Source: Dysgonomonas sp. PF1-14
GTDB lineage: Bacteria; Bacteroidota; Bacteroidia; Bacteroidales; Dysgonomonadaceae
Length of the DNA: 64,000 nucleotides
Direction: 5' to 3'
NCBI RefSeq assembly: GCF_029892965.1
Contig: NZ_JARXWN010000022.1
Location: 1-64,000 of the forward strand
Shown: positions 1 to 8,715 of the stretch, piece by piece
Position numbering within the stretch: position 1 is the stretch's first letter
How the letters are laid out: every line of letters begins with the position of its first letter
Notes under the pieces: generated by a model
Told to the model about the DNA's origin: nothing
Databases searched by the model: none
What the model saw: only the letters and a program-made list of their open reading frames with translations
Program-made: the position numbers and the translations under genes

Positions 1-85
1 ACCCCTAGCTTTTCGCAGCTTATCACGTCCTTCATCGCCTCTGAGAGCCTAGGCATCCCCCATGTGCCCTTTATTACTTTCTTTA
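1..85 (-). rRNA. 23S ribosomal RNA, 5' end (partial)
   Basis: Read on the minus strand, this stretch has the conserved start of bacterial 23S rRNA, including GGGGATGCCTAGGC and the GATGAAGGACGTG helix. The gene continues beyond position 1. The 5' end is placed near position 81-85, before the AT-rich spacer. A tRNA-Ala lies 186 nt upstream, as expected in a ribosomal spacer. Confidence 0.95.
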
Positions 86-270
86 TTCTTTTACGTATTA
101 TATATAATATGATACGTGGGTTTGATAGTCTATATAAAAATAAACTAACTTTACTTGCTCTTTTTTTACATCATGTCAAAGATCGTTTGTTTAATTATGA
201 ATTATGAATTATTAATTATGAATATGATTGGATTCATCAGTCATAAGTCATAAGTCTTAATTAAATCAAG

Positions 271-344
271 TGGAGAATAACGGATTCGAACCGTTGACCC
301 CCTGCGTGCAAGGCAGGTGCTCTAGCCAGCTGAGCTAATCCCCC
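271..344 (-). tRNA. tRNA-Ala (anticodon TGC)
   Basis: The minus strand folds into a full cloverleaf. The acceptor arm is GGGGGAT paired with ATTCTCC and discriminator A, the D arm is GCTC...GAGC, the anticodon loop is CTTGCAC with anticodon TGC, and the T arm is AACGG-TTCGAAT-CCGTT. The CCA tail is not fully encoded. The tRNA lies upstream of and collinear with the 23S gene. The usual companion tRNA-Ile and 16S gene are not found further upstream. Confidence 0.96.
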
Positions 345-590
345 GAGTATTCAGTGAACAGTTAGCAGTTAGCAAGTAATGATAACTTGTGGTGATAACT
401 GATCTCTGTTAACTGTCATCGTAGTCCCAGGCAGAGTTGAATAAAAAAAATAAATTCATGCTTCAAACCCGCTGAAACAGCCGGATTGCCAGCTTCTATT
501 TTTCCGTGAATCAAAAAATCTTCACGATTTCTTCAATAATATATCATTATTTTTTTGCCTCTTTTAAACATCTCCATGTCTAACGGGTTG

Positions 591-621
591 CAAAAGTAAA
601 GCCTTTTTATTTCTTTTGCAA
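591..621 (-). promoter_or_regulatory. Bacteroidota-type rRNA promoter
   Basis: On the minus strand a -33 TTG (complement of 619-621) is followed after 20 nt by TACTTTTG (complement of 591-598), a fit to the Bacteroidota consensus TTTG-N19-21-TAnnTTTG. Transcription would start near 585 and run through about 240 nt of leader into tRNA-Ala and 23S. The leader at 345-590 contains AT-rich sequence and short filler repeats (cagttagcagttagc), but no 16S or second tRNA. Confidence 0.7.
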
Positions 622-701
622 GAGTTCACAGAACTATTTTTAAAATATTTTTCATATCATCAGTTAAGTCTTGAGTTAATCAATTAATAATTAGAAATTT
701 A

Positions 702-1283
702 ATGATTCAAGAACTTAATAAACAATATGCGAACTTTTTCGTCATATTATTAGAGAAACAATCTCAAAAGGATAATATCAATAAAGAATTTAATGAACTG
801 ATACATCTATTAATCGACTACTGTTGCGCAGATATCAATATATTTTCTGTCTACAGGCTTTTAAAGGAGTTAGAGAGTGATCTCCAACTCAAGTGCAAAA
901 GTGTGGCCTTATCTTCCACTAACGAACTCATCCAGAAACTGCAACATTTTGTTAAAACTGAAATTGAGATTCTAAACTATAAAATTCAGAATCCCGATTT
1001 GAGAGAAGCTCTTTCAGATAAAAAGGAATATCCTGTATTGCTGATCTGGACAGACAAAAAAGTGGCTTTGGTCGAATTAATCTATTCCATTGGCAAGTCT
1101 ATTAATAACGGAGAGGCCAGTATTCATAAGATTGTAAAATGTTTCGAATTTATCTTTCAGGTAGATTTGGGTAATTATTACAACACTTTTGATGAAATAT
1201 GTACAAGAAAAATTAAGCCTACCCGATATCTTGATTCACTGATAAATAATCTCAAAGAGGTTATAAAGTTAAAATTAAACTAA
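702..1283 (+). CDS. rteC: RteC-family regulator of a conjugative element
   Basis: This 193-residue protein matches the C-terminal part of RteC, the regulator that in CTnDOT-type elements links tetracycline-responsive signalling to excision genes. The recognisable stretch is residues 110-185, with W-T-D-K-K-VALVELIYSI, then a glycine turn (INNGEAS), LGNYYNTFDEI and the basic RKIKPTRYLD segment. It is shorter than the best-known RteC proteins, mostly at the N-terminus. Two excisionase-like helix-turn-helix genes follow on the same strand, the usual neighbourhood. A hairpin terminator lies 24 nt after the stop. Whether it still controls an element is unclear because no integrase is in the window. 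Confidence 0.85.
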   Translation: MIQELNKQYANFFVILLEKQSQKDNINKEFNELIHLLIDYCCADINIFSVYRLLKELESDLQLKCKSVALSSTNELIQKLQHFVKTEIEILNYKIQNPDLREALSDKKEYPVLLIWTDKKVALVELIYSIGKSINNGEASIHKIVKCFEFIFQVDLGNYYNTFDEICTRKIKPTRYLDSLINNLKEVIKLKLN

Positions 1284-1306
1284 CTGATATACAGTTAAAT
1301 ATTAGA

Positions 1307-1344
1307 AATCGTTCCCGAAGTAAGGTCCTTCATCGGGAACGATT
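1307..1344 (+). terminator. Hairpin terminator after rteC
   Basis: A perfect 12-bp stem (aatcgttcccga / tcgggaacgatt) with a 14-nt loop is followed by a pyrimidine-rich stretch. It separates rteC from the helix-turn-helix pair. Confidence 0.7.
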
Positions 1345-1395
1345 CATTTCTATTTACTTCAACTTTGCATCATCAAACAGATAAAATTTTAATGT

Positions 1396-1767
1396 ATGGG
1401 AACAGATAAAATCATAACTATTGAAGATGAAACATTCAGAATAATAATGAATAAACTAGACCGCATTGAATCAATAATAAACAACTCTGCACCGGTATAC
1501 GAAAAATGTATTAAATTAATGCAAGAAACTGATTTAGACCAGATTATGACTCTAAAAGAAGTTGCTGAATATTTGAGGTTCAGCACTAAAACCATTGAAC
1601 GTCAAAAGAAAGAAGGACTGATTCCATGTATCCAATTTGGCGGAGCTATCCGTTTCCATAAAAGAGAGGTGCTAAACTCCATGTACAATAAAAATCACAA
1701 GAACACTCATAAAAATTACAATACCGAATTAATATTTTCAAGAAGAGGCAATGAAAACCGGAAATAA
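1396..1767 (+). CDS. Helix-turn-helix (excisionase-like) DNA-binding protein
   Basis: This 123-residue protein has an N-terminal amphipathic segment (residues 1-45) and then a MerR/excisionase-type winged helix-turn-helix around residues 50-92. Typical landmarks are LKEVAEYLRFSTKTIERQ, the basic KKEG-LIPCIQFGG wing, and IRFHKREV. The basic C-terminal tail is short. Pairs of this type follow rteC in many Bacteroidales mobile elements, where they act in excision or mobilisation control. It is separated by only 16 nt from the next, related gene, so the two probably form one transcript. The function is inferred from family and context. Confidence 0.8.
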   Translation: MGTDKIITIEDETFRIIMNKLDRIESIINNSAPVYEKCIKLMQETDLDQIMTLKEVAEYLRFSTKTIERQKKEGLIPCIQFGGAIRFHKREVLNSMYNKNHKNTHKNYNTELIFSRRGNENRK

Positions 1768-1783
1768 ATAAAAAAGAATAAAA

Positions 1784-2065
1784 ATGAATGACAAATCAGA
1801 AATCATCATGAAAATTTTAGAGCAGCTCCTTTCCCGGTTTGACAAGATAGATAATAAACTCGACAGGCTGTTTAAAGTAAAAGATCCTTTGAATGGTGAT
1901 GAACTTTTAGATAATCACGATATGTGTAATATATTAGGAGTTACTAAACGAACATTGCAAAGATACAGGCAAAAAGGATTGATTAAGTATTATATGATAG
2001 ACAAAGGTAAAGCCTATTATCGAAAGTCAGAGATACCGGAAATCCTTTTTAAAAGAAAGTTATAA
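1784..2065 (+). CDS. Second helix-turn-helix (excisionase-like) protein
   Basis: This 93-residue protein is a paralogue-like partner of the gene before it. A leading helix (residues 1-33, LSRFDKIDNKLDRLF) precedes an HTH-17 type domain with LLDNHDMCNILGVTKRTLQRYR, a KGLIKYY wing and KAYYRKSEIPEIL. It ends with a basic tail. A GC-rich hairpin 67 nt after the stop likely terminates the pair. Confidence 0.8.
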   Translation: MNDKSEIIMKILEQLLSRFDKIDNKLDRLFKVKDPLNGDELLDNHDMCNILGVTKRTLQRYRQKGLIKYYMIDKGKAYYRKSEIPEILFKRKL

Positions 2066-2131
2066 TCTATATATATATGCGATACTGCTGTGAAGCAGAA
2101 TATTTGATCATTTTCTTTGTGGTAACATTTC

Positions 2132-2168
2132 AACCCGGAAAACCGTGAGGCAATCCGGGTTTTGTTTT
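2132..2168 (+). terminator. Hairpin terminator after the HTH pair
   Basis: An 8-bp stem (aacccgga / tccgggtt) encloses a 14-nt loop and is followed by ttgtttta, a normal intrinsic terminator shape. Confidence 0.65.
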
Positions 2169-2201
2169 ACCTGTATTTATTGAGGGATAATATTAACTTA
2201 T

Positions 2202-2640
2202 ACCGTCGTGCATTTAGATAAACACAAAATAAGCTACTCATTATCAAGTAAATGATTGTATTTAATAGTCTACTAAACGATTAAATATATGAACAACTTC
2301 ACTCGAAATTACGAAAAAATATTAGAAACATTGCAAATTAGCAGAAAGTAAAATGAATTTTTTGAATCAAATACGTTTTCCTAAGCTATCAGATATCGAC
2401 TTGACTGCTGAGTTTTTTAGAGATTGATTCGGAAAGGGATTTGTTTAGGAAATTGCCTGTTGGTTTAACTTCAAGGATAGAACGTAGTGTCTACAATCGC
2501 AGGAAACGACGATTATTTTACTATCGGGATTTATTGCGAAGAAAAAACAGCTTACTGTATTGGTTCTCACGATCATTATATTGTAGACAGTATCAATATT
2601 TATGGATGATGACAGGTCCATGTGATTATCATTGAATAAT
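2202..2640 (+). mobile_element. IS982-family remnant A (5' part, decayed transposase)
   Basis: The left end (accgtcgtgcatttagataa) is a degraded version of the IS982-family terminal repeat seen intact at 3672. An ATG at 2289 opens MNNFTRNYEKILET, the usual N-terminus of these transposases. After a frame change the sequence continues with IDSERDLFRKLP and IERSVYNRRKRRLFYY, and later CIGSHDHYIVDSINIYG, all recognisable IS982 transposase segments in different frames. The 3' half and right end are missing. It is a pseudogene and cannot transpose. Confidence 0.8.
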
Positions 2641-2698
2641 ATTGATAAGAAATCTTTTTTTGTGCAATGACGAGAACTGCAAAAAATATTATTGAAGA

Positions 2699-3568
2699 CT
2701 ATAAAGGGAAATGGTATTCTATATCTTTTCTGGTTAATTCATTTCTATTCTTTAGTTTAAAATTATACTTCAAAATGGTTGCCTGTCTTAAAAAGCTTGT
2801 TCCTCGTCTACCATTATCAGAGATTGGGTGTGATGGCATAAAATAGAAAAGTTTATTTTGTTCTTGAAATTCAAGAAATTTTTCGATGTATGAACCTGTA
2901 ATGAAATCTAGTTTTTTTCCGAAAATAAAACTTGCTATTAATTGTTGTTGGCGTTTACCATATTTTGATAGTTTATTTTTTTCTTTCTCATCTTCAAGTA
3001 TTTTTTCAATATTTTTCCTTTTGGGATTATGATATATGTATGTTGAGTATTTTGCATTTGGCTCAATTATAAATGATATTATTATATTGTTTTCTATATC
3101 ATTATCTTGCTCAAAATTCCATTGTTTCAAAAATTTGAATAATTGGATTCCATATTCTTCATCCCTAAAACAAGGAGCAAAGACCGCTGTTTCATTTCTA
3201 TTATATGAACCATCTGCATTTAAAGGAATAAAAAAAGCGTTAGTCAACCATTGAGTAAGATCAACCCTGAAATTAGGTAATGGAGATACAATAATTGTTG
3301 TATATTCAAATATGACTCTTTCAAAAAATTGTTGAATTAATACAATTATAACTGAAAATAAAAGGGCTTCACATTTGTTCTGAAAAGTAATTAAACAACT
3401 TAAAACACCTATTATTGCTAATAATCTTATTATCCATTTGACTATTTTTTCAAATCTTTCATGTATTATCAATACAGGATAGAATTTTTTCCACTCTAAT
3501 TTAATTAGGGTATTTAGTTCTACTTTAAAATCTTTTGAAATTCTTACTTTCATTTCAGTTATATTCAA
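2699..3568 (-). CDS. Two-transmembrane orphan protein, possible membrane-tethered effector
   Basis: This 289-residue protein has no family I can name with confidence. Two hydrophobic segments near residues 45-60 (IIRLLAIIGVLSCLITF) and 68-83 (ALLFSVIIVLIQQFF) form a helical hairpin. They are followed by about 190 residues of mixed, strand-rich soluble sequence. The 2TM-plus-beta layout resembles effectors attached to nucleotide-signalling defence modules, but no sensor or synthase gene is adjacent. It is very AT-rich and sits alone on the minus strand between two IS982 remnants, which suggests a transferred passenger. Confidence 0.6.
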   Translation of the reverse strand: MNITEMKVRISKDFKVELNTLIKLEWKKFYPVLIIHERFEKIVKWIIRLLAIIGVLSCLITFQNKCEALLFSVIIVLIQQFFERVIFEYTTIIVSPLPNFRVDLTQWLTNAFFIPLNADGSYNRNETAVFAPCFRDEEYGIQLFKFLKQWNFEQDNDIENNIIISFIIEPNAKYSTYIYHNPKRKNIEKILEDEKEKNKLSKYGKRQQQLIASFIFGKKLDFITGSYIEKFLEFQEQNKLFYFMPSHPISDNGRRGTSFLRQATILKYNFKLKNRNELTRKDIEYHFPL

Positions 3569-3671
3569 TTATTTAGTGTAAATATAGCAAATTTCACAAT
3601 AGTTAAATAACAATTTTTCTATCCACCTTAACATTCTGCAATTATATATTTGCCGTTGAAGATATATATAA

Positions 3672-4285
3672 AACCCGTGGTGCATTTAGATAAATATAAA
3701 AGAAGTTGTTCATTATCAAACAAATGATTATATTTAATTGTCTACCAAACGATTAAATACAAGAACAACTTCATTCGAAATTACGAAAAAATATTGGAAA
3801 CATTGCAATTAGTAGAAAGTAAGATGAATTTTTTGAATCAAATACGCCAACCCAAGCTATCAGATATTGAATTAATAGTCATTGATTTGACAAAAGCTTC
3901 CGTACATGATATTCATTATCTGAAAGATATAAAATCCATGTACACAGGTTGTGTTATTTTAGGAGATAAAGTATAAATCAGTGTTGATTATTAAAGGGAT
4001 TTATTCTTAACAAATCAAACTAGAAGTGCCAATGCGCCGAAATCAGAGGGAATATAAACCTCAAGCCTATATTTTCCGTAAATCCAGGAAATGCATTGAA
4101 ACGCTCTTTTCTCAACTATGTGATCAGTTTATGATTCGCAGGAATTATGCCAAATCTTTTGACGAATTCAAAAACAGAATCTTATCTAAGATTATGGCTC
4201 TGAAGGCTATACAACTGATAAACAAACTAAATAACAAGAATATTAACAATTTAAAAACTCGTATTGTCTAAATGTACCACGGGTT
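3672..4285 (+). mobile_element. IS982-family element B, internally deleted, both ends present
   Basis: The termini are inverted repeats matching at 15 of 16 positions: aacccgtggtgcattt at 3672 and aaatgtaccacgggtt ending at 4285. Between them are transposase fragments. The N-terminal part lacks its ATG (AAG replaces it) and the middle is deleted. The C-terminal part at about 4026-4271 (EYKPQAYIFRKSRKCIETLF, FDEFKNRILSKIMALK) still shows the conserved end of the DDE transposase. At about 614 bp it is far below the roughly 1 kb of an active copy. Its right end creates the stop codon of the ParB fusion gene on the other strand. Confidence 0.85.
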
Positions 4286-6683
4286 AACTTATCATTTTGG
4301 CATACTCTGTTTTCTCTTTATATTTTTTGATTTTAGATGTGATTATCTCATTACTTTTTCTGTATGTATCCATATGTTTGCTAACTATAGTTTTTGTCTC
4401 AGCCGGATAATATTGTATCGCCAGTTGTGGCAGCAAAACATTCAGTTTAGGACTAAACTTATTATTGGAGGCAAAATACTTAACCATAAAACTTCTTATC
4501 AGGATACCACGTTGTTCCGGGCTCAAGGTTTTAATAATAGTATCTTTGTCCTTATCCGTCAGAATATTCTGTTTAGGATTTGTTATACCGAATAAGGGAT
4601 AATCTTTCTTATCCAAATAGTCTAACAGTATAAAAATGAATAATTCGTCTTCAAACAGGCTAAGTGTTGTTCCCGGCAGTTTTTGCATCTTCAGCAGATG
4701 CAAAGATTCTGTAAAGATTTGTTTTAAGGCGTTATCCTTATTCTTCATATTTTGTTCTTCTAGATTTTTAACAGGATTATTTTCCTTTGATTTATCTACG
4801 GGAATTATACAATAGCGGGGAATTCCATCTCCAACATACAGCCCTTTTTTCAGATTTCCGGCTTTTATTTCAGCATGAACCTTTTCCATTTGCTCACTAT
4901 AGTCATATTCTGCCGCAAGATATTCATCATGAGCCTTGATATAGTCTTCTTCCTTATAGTATTTTGCCTTGTCCGGTTTTTCGGGGAGTGGAGGAAACTC
5001 TTTTACTATTGCCGCAGTAATACCCACACCAGATTCTTTCAGTATATTATTCAAGTTTTCATCCACCCTATCATAGGGTTGTACACAGATTTCAACTGAA
5101 GCGTCTTGTAGTACTTGCGCTTTACACAGACTGATCATGTATTCTCTTTTTTTACCCTCTAAACAGCCGGTATCAGTACAACGGCTATTGCCTGTTTCCC
5201 CGAACAGGTTATATGTTCCGGTATTCATAGGGCAGGTATTGCACTCTGTCTTGTCAAAAGGAAATACAGAAAGGTCATTGGTATATATACGTTCCGTTCT
5301 GGTAATAAACTCCTTGACAGATAAATCTTTCCAATTGGTGCTATCCTCATGAACGAAATGTTCCTTGTAAATCCTTCCTTGTATTTCTTTTGTGTATTTT
5401 GTCAATTCTATGCCAATACTAACTTTTATTTCATGGTCATCAAGCAGATTCTGGAAGTCCGGAATAAGTAATAAAAGACGCAACCTGTTCTTAATATACA
5501 TCTCTTTTTGTCCAAATTTCCGAGCGATATCATCGATTGTCCATTTACCATTATCAAGAAGGGCTTTATAAGAATTTACTTCTTCCATGACTGTCAGATT
5601 TTCCCTGTGGACGTTCTCTGCAATAGCCAATTCTAGAACCTGTTCATCTGTATATTCTTTTATGAAAGCGGGTATCTTTTCTTCTTTATTCAAAAGAAAA
5701 GCATGATACCGCCTTTCCCCACAAACGATTTCATAACAATTATTGTCTTTCGGACGCAAGGTTATAGCCTGTATCAATCCTATCTCTTTAATTCCCTGAG
5801 ATAAACTGATAAGTTCATTTTGTTTAATCCGTTTCCTCGGATTAAAAGGATTCGGAGATATCTTATCCAATGGAACCATTTCAATACTCCTTAAATCTTC
5901 TGAACCAACTATTTTATCTTCAGCTATACTTTTTGCTTTTCCTGTTAGTTTTGGCTTTTGAAGGGTTCTCTCCTTTTTATATTCTTCCGTCAGGGACAAT
6001 ATACATATTTCATGACTGAGCATACTATACTTAGATTCTTCACAGACAGCTTCTTTATGGCACACATCAAATCTCCGTAAACATTTATGTAATTTAGGTG
6101 GGTATGTTTTACCTAAATAATCTTTCGGAAGCAAAATGATGGCATAACCTACATCACTCAGCGTTCTTGACAACCAGGATAAAAATGAGTGCAGGTCTGC
6201 TTTTTCCAATGGAGGATTAGATATAATCAGATCCCACTTTTCTTCCTCCATAATTTCCTCTCTGTAATCATAGGTATAATACTCTGCGTCTGGGTATATT
6301 GATCGACACAATTCTACGAGCTCTTCATCGATATCAAATCCTGTTACATCCAATTTGCTATCCAACAAATATTTAGTTATCTGTCCGATACCACAGCAGG
6401 CATTCAATACACGGTTATTTTTGGGTAAAAAATTATCAGTTAATTTTACCAACTGCTTTGCCAGACAATCCGGTGTTGGATACTGGCTCAGTATAACACC
6501 TCTTTTTTTCTGCCGTTCAATCACGGTTTGATACAGCCAGTCATCACCTGTATAGTTAAATGGTAATTCACCATACAGTTTCCAATATTGTACAATTTCC
6601 AACAAGGTGTCGGGACTGCCTTGTTTTTTGTTTTTAAAATAGGAGTTGTGTAATGCGTATTTATTTCCTTCTATTTTTTCCAT
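4284..6683 (-). CDS. Methyltransferase-ParB fusion protein (PRTRC-type ParB)
   Basis: This 799-residue protein joins two domains. Residues 60-230 are a Rossmann methyltransferase with SAM motif LNACCGIGQIT and a catalytic-type SNPPL. Residues 268-420 are a ParB/Spo0J nuclease-like domain with PNPFNPRKR, GERRYHAF and AENVHRENLTVMEEVNSYKAL, followed by the DNA-binding HTH region (IDDIARKFGQKEMYIKNRL). A cysteine cluster near residues 485-515 (CNTCP, CTDTGC) may bind metal. The C-terminal 200 residues are helical and basic. ParB-related proteins define the PRTRC cassette found 25 kb away. The stop codon lies in the terminal repeat of IS982 copy B, so the native C-terminus may be lost. Confidence 0.88.
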   Translation of the reverse strand: MEKIEGNKYALHNSYFKNKKQGSPDTLLEIVQYWKLYGELPFNYTGDDWLYQTVIERQKKRGVILSQYPTPDCLAKQLVKLTDNFLPKNNRVLNACCGIGQITKYLLDSKLDVTGFDIDEELVELCRSIYPDAEYYTYDYREEIMEEEKWDLIISNPPLEKADLHSFLSWLSRTLSDVGYAIILLPKDYLGKTYPPKLHKCLRRFDVCHKEAVCEESKYSMLSHEICILSLTEEYKKERTLQKPKLTGKAKSIAEDKIVGSEDLRSIEMVPLDKISPNPFNPRKRIKQNELISLSQGIKEIGLIQAITLRPKDNNCYEIVCGERRYHAFLLNKEEKIPAFIKEYTDEQVLELAIAENVHRENLTVMEEVNSYKALLDNGKWTIDDIARKFGQKEMYIKNRLRLLLLIPDFQNLLDDHEIKVSIGIELTKYTKEIQGRIYKEHFVHEDSTNWKDLSVKEFITRTERIYTNDLSVFPFDKTECNTCPMNTGTYNLFGETGNSRCTDTGCLEGKKREYMISLCKAQVLQDASVEICVQPYDRVDENLNNILKESGVGITAAIVKEFPPLPEKPDKAKYYKEEDYIKAHDEYLAAEYDYSEQMEKVHAEIKAGNLKKGLYVGDGIPRYCIIPVDKSKENNPVKNLEEQNMKNKDNALKQIFTESLHLLKMQKLPGTTLSLFEDELFIFILLDYLDKKDYPLFGITNPKQNILTDKDKDTIIKTLSPEQRGILIRSFMVKYFASNNKFSPKLNVLLPQLAIQYYPAETKTIVSKHMDTYRKSNEIITSKIKKYKEKTEYAKMIS

Positions 6684-6695
6684 GTCTACATTTTT

Positions 6696-7013
6696 TTATC
6701 GTTTATATTGATATTTCTCTGCCAGTTTATCAACCCACCGCCCATTTTCATAGATATGATATTCTACTAATTCATCGGACAGATCATAGGTAAGGACTTG
6801 CATATACAGGTTGTTGCCCTGATGTTTTCCGGTTATCTCCGACATAATATTTTCTGAAAATTGCCCGCGGGAACTGAATTCAAGTTCACAGACGTTGTTG
6901 TTTGTTTCTATATCGGTATAACATTCAAAATTTTCATCGATATCTTGTAATATGCTCTCTACTATCTTTTTGTCAGTACTCGATACGACTGCTATGTTGG
7001 TGCATATATTCAT
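6696..7013 (-). CDS. Small protein of unknown function
   Basis: This 105-residue protein has a predicted alpha/beta composition (NIAVVSSTDKKIVESILQDI, then ELEFSSRGQFSENIMSEI) and an aromatic C-terminus (YHIYENGRWVDKLAEKYQYK). I do not recognise a family. It lies 12 nt upstream of the ParB fusion and 12 nt downstream of the next small gene, so all three are probably co-transcribed from the palindromic control region at 8.4-8.6 kb. Confidence 0.65.
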   Translation of the reverse strand: MNICTNIAVVSSTDKKIVESILQDIDENFECYTDIETNNNVCELEFSSRGQFSENIMSEITGKHQGNNLYMQVLTYDLSDELVEYHIYENGRWVDKLAEKYQYKR

Positions 7014-7025
7014 TTTTATTGCTTT

Positions 7026-7301
7026 TTAGTTATTATTCTGTCTATAAATAAGCCGGAAAACCTTTTTGATGTTGTTTATCCGACTGTTATTCAGCCTTGC
7101 ATGCCAGTAAGCGTATTTTCGACTCCATTTAAAATTATAAAAACGGATATGTTGCCGAATTTCCAGAGGAGGCTTACGATAGAACTGTAGCCGGATTTCT
7201 CTTTTATTATTTCTTATTACCAGCTTCAGGTAATTCTCCTGCTCTCCTATAAGCCCTTGTCTGTAACATATTCTGACCAACCACTTTAATTCTTTATACA
7301 T
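7026..7301 (-). CDS. Small basic protein with a GFKWS-like motif
   Basis: This 91-residue, strongly basic protein contains FYNFKWSRKYAYWHARLN near residues 51-68. The pattern resembles the FKW(S)...W segment common in C-terminal modules of mobile-element antirestriction and primase-like proteins. It lies 2 nt from the end of ardC, so translational coupling is likely. Its role is unknown; DNA binding is a guess from charge. Confidence 0.6.
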   Translation of the reverse strand: MYKELKWLVRICYRQGLIGEQENYLKLVIRNNKREIRLQFYRKPPLEIRQHIRFYNFKWSRKYAYWHARLNNSRINNIKKVFRLIYRQNNN

Positions 7302-7303
7302 AA

Positions 7304-8365
7304 TCAGTCAATTACCATTAGCTCATCGAATGCGAATAACTTCTGTTTCTTGTTTTCTTTTGGCAATACTTTTGTTTCTGCTTGTTCCTGCTCAAACGGA
7401 TTAAAATTAAGCCGGTTGCATATAAATTTTACAGCCTGAACCACATCGGAAAGGACTTCCATTAAAAAACCGGCATCTTGTTGTAATGCTCCCAGCCAGT
7501 ATTTTAAATAAGAGGTATGGTCTTCCCGGATATAGGTTTCTATCCCTAAATAGTAGCCCATAAGTGCTGCCGATAGTTCAGCTACTAACTCTTCCCGGGC
7601 ATAGTTATCACTCCCTTTTACTGAACCCGCTTTCAGGCGGTTTAACCTATCCTTATGCCCTGTCGAATGTGTCATTTCATGCAGAGCCGTCCCGTAAAAG
7701 GATTCTCCTGTGGTAAACTGATATTTATAGGGTAATACAATCCGGTCCTGAGCCGGAGAATAATAAGCCCTGTTCGAGAATTGCTGTTCAACGGGGCATA
7801 CCCAGTTTTGATATTCAAGAAGCTCGTCCAACAGAGAATTGGAGTACTTCCCTACACCGGATACGGAAGGTGCTATCAGGTGGTGGGATAAGAGTTCGGC
7901 CCATTCTTCGGGGTATTTCTCGCTGTAATCGGTCTGGTCTAAATTAAAGACATCATAACATTTTGGCGTCGGAATCAGGTAGTATTGTTTCTGTTCGGCT
8001 TCATCCAACAATTGAAATTTTTCTATGGATATCTTTTCCTGTGTTTGCGGGTTGTAATACATATACGGAATATGGTAAACCGGAAAGGATACGGCTCCTT
8101 TTTTAACTGAAATACCCATGTTCTTCGCCTGTAAGAATGTAAGGAATACGGGACTGCTGTAATCATGGTACATACAGTATATCAGCAACATCAGGGTATT
8201 GCCCCCGCTATACAGGCGCCCTGTGATATTACGGGGAAGGAAATCCTTCCTTTTTACTTCAAGCCAGGGTTTGGTCCAGTCTTTATCAACCTCCATTATC
8301 CGGCTGATCATCAATGCGGTAAATTTCTCCGCTGTCTTTTTTAATCGTTTACTGTTGATTTTCAT
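7304..8365 (-). CDS. ardC: ArdC-family antirestriction protein / zincin-like metallopeptidase
   Basis: The 353-residue protein has the two-domain ArdC layout. Residues 1-125 are the ssDNA-binding N-terminal domain (WTKPWLEVKRKDFLPRN, GRLYSGGNTLMLL). Residues 195-320 are a zincin-like domain with the active site HEMTHSTGH at about 230-238 and the downstream EELVAELSAALMG helix that supplies the third metal ligand. ArdC proteins protect incoming plasmid or ICE DNA from restriction during transfer. It is the first gene after palindrome E1, whose left edge is 49 nt from the start codon. This suggests expression is controlled there. Confidence 0.9.
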   Translation of the reverse strand: MKINSKRLKKTAEKFTALMISRIMEVDKDWTKPWLEVKRKDFLPRNITGRLYSGGNTLMLLIYCMYHDYSSPVFLTFLQAKNMGISVKKGAVSFPVYHIPYMYYNPQTQEKISIEKFQLLDEAEQKQYYLIPTPKCYDVFNLDQTDYSEKYPEEWAELLSHHLIAPSVSGVGKYSNSLLDELLEYQNWVCPVEQQFSNRAYYSPAQDRIVLPYKYQFTTGESFYGTALHEMTHSTGHKDRLNRLKAGSVKGSDNYAREELVAELSAALMGYYLGIETYIREDHTSYLKYWLGALQQDAGFLMEVLSDVVQAVKFICNRLNFNPFEQEQAETKVLPKENKKQKLFAFDELMVID

Positions 8366-8413
8366 ATAAATATGTTTTTAATGAATAATTTTACCCCTGC
8401 TTATCAGGCAGGT

Positions 8414-8570
8414 GCTTTACCTTCAAAGGCCCCAAAGTGACGTGTTTCAGGAAATACAAAGGCTTTTGGGGAAAATACGACCCAAAGGGTGGAGATTTTT
8501 TCCAAAACCGAAGGGGAAGGCTTTTATTTCCGATAGAAACACGAAGTAACTTTGCCTTTGAGGGTAAAGC
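8414..8570 (-). repeat. Long quasi-palindrome E1 upstream of ardC
   Basis: The arms are gctttaccttcaaagg at 8414-8429 against cctttgagggtaaagc at 8555-8570, then gtgtttc..ggaaata.aaa against its complement, then ttttgggg-aaaat / attttttccaaaa. At the centre is the conserved core AAATAC...GGAGATTT (8473-8498) closed by an accc-aaa-gggt hairpin. TAACTTTGC at 8547-8555 on the plus strand fits a Bacteroidota -7 box pointing away from ardC. The mirrored site in the left arm is degenerate (TCACTTTGG on the minus strand). The minus-strand ORF of 66 codons across it is not a gene. Confidence 0.8.
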
Positions 8571-8641
8571 GCTTGCACTCCGTTCATAGTCCTGTCCATG
8601 TATGTACTTTCCGAATATTCTGTCTTTTTCATTTTATTTTT

Positions 8642-8683
8642 TCGCATAAAAACACAAACGCCTCACTACCGGGTAGTGAAGCG
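8642..8683 (-). terminator. Intrinsic terminator of the 8.7-9.1 kb gene
   Basis: On the minus strand an 11-bp stem (8673-8683 with 8659-8669, one G-T pair) with a 3-nt loop is followed by TTTGTGTTTTTATG. Confidence 0.75.
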
Positions 8684-8715
8684 AATATTTAATTTGCAAA
8701 TCAAAATTTAAGCTG

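Noticed and set aside
185..260. Short tandem repeats in the ribosomal spacer (attatgaatt, cataagtc)
   Set aside because: Short AT-rich filler is common in these spacers; there is no sign of a regulatory or mobile role.
2441..2635. 64-codon plus-strand ORF as a gene
   Set aside because: It is a shifted fragment of the IS982 transposase (IERSVYNRRKRR).
8447..8647. 66-codon minus-strand ORF across palindrome E1
   Set aside because: It is read through the arms of E1, has no protein-like pattern and is explained by the palindrome.
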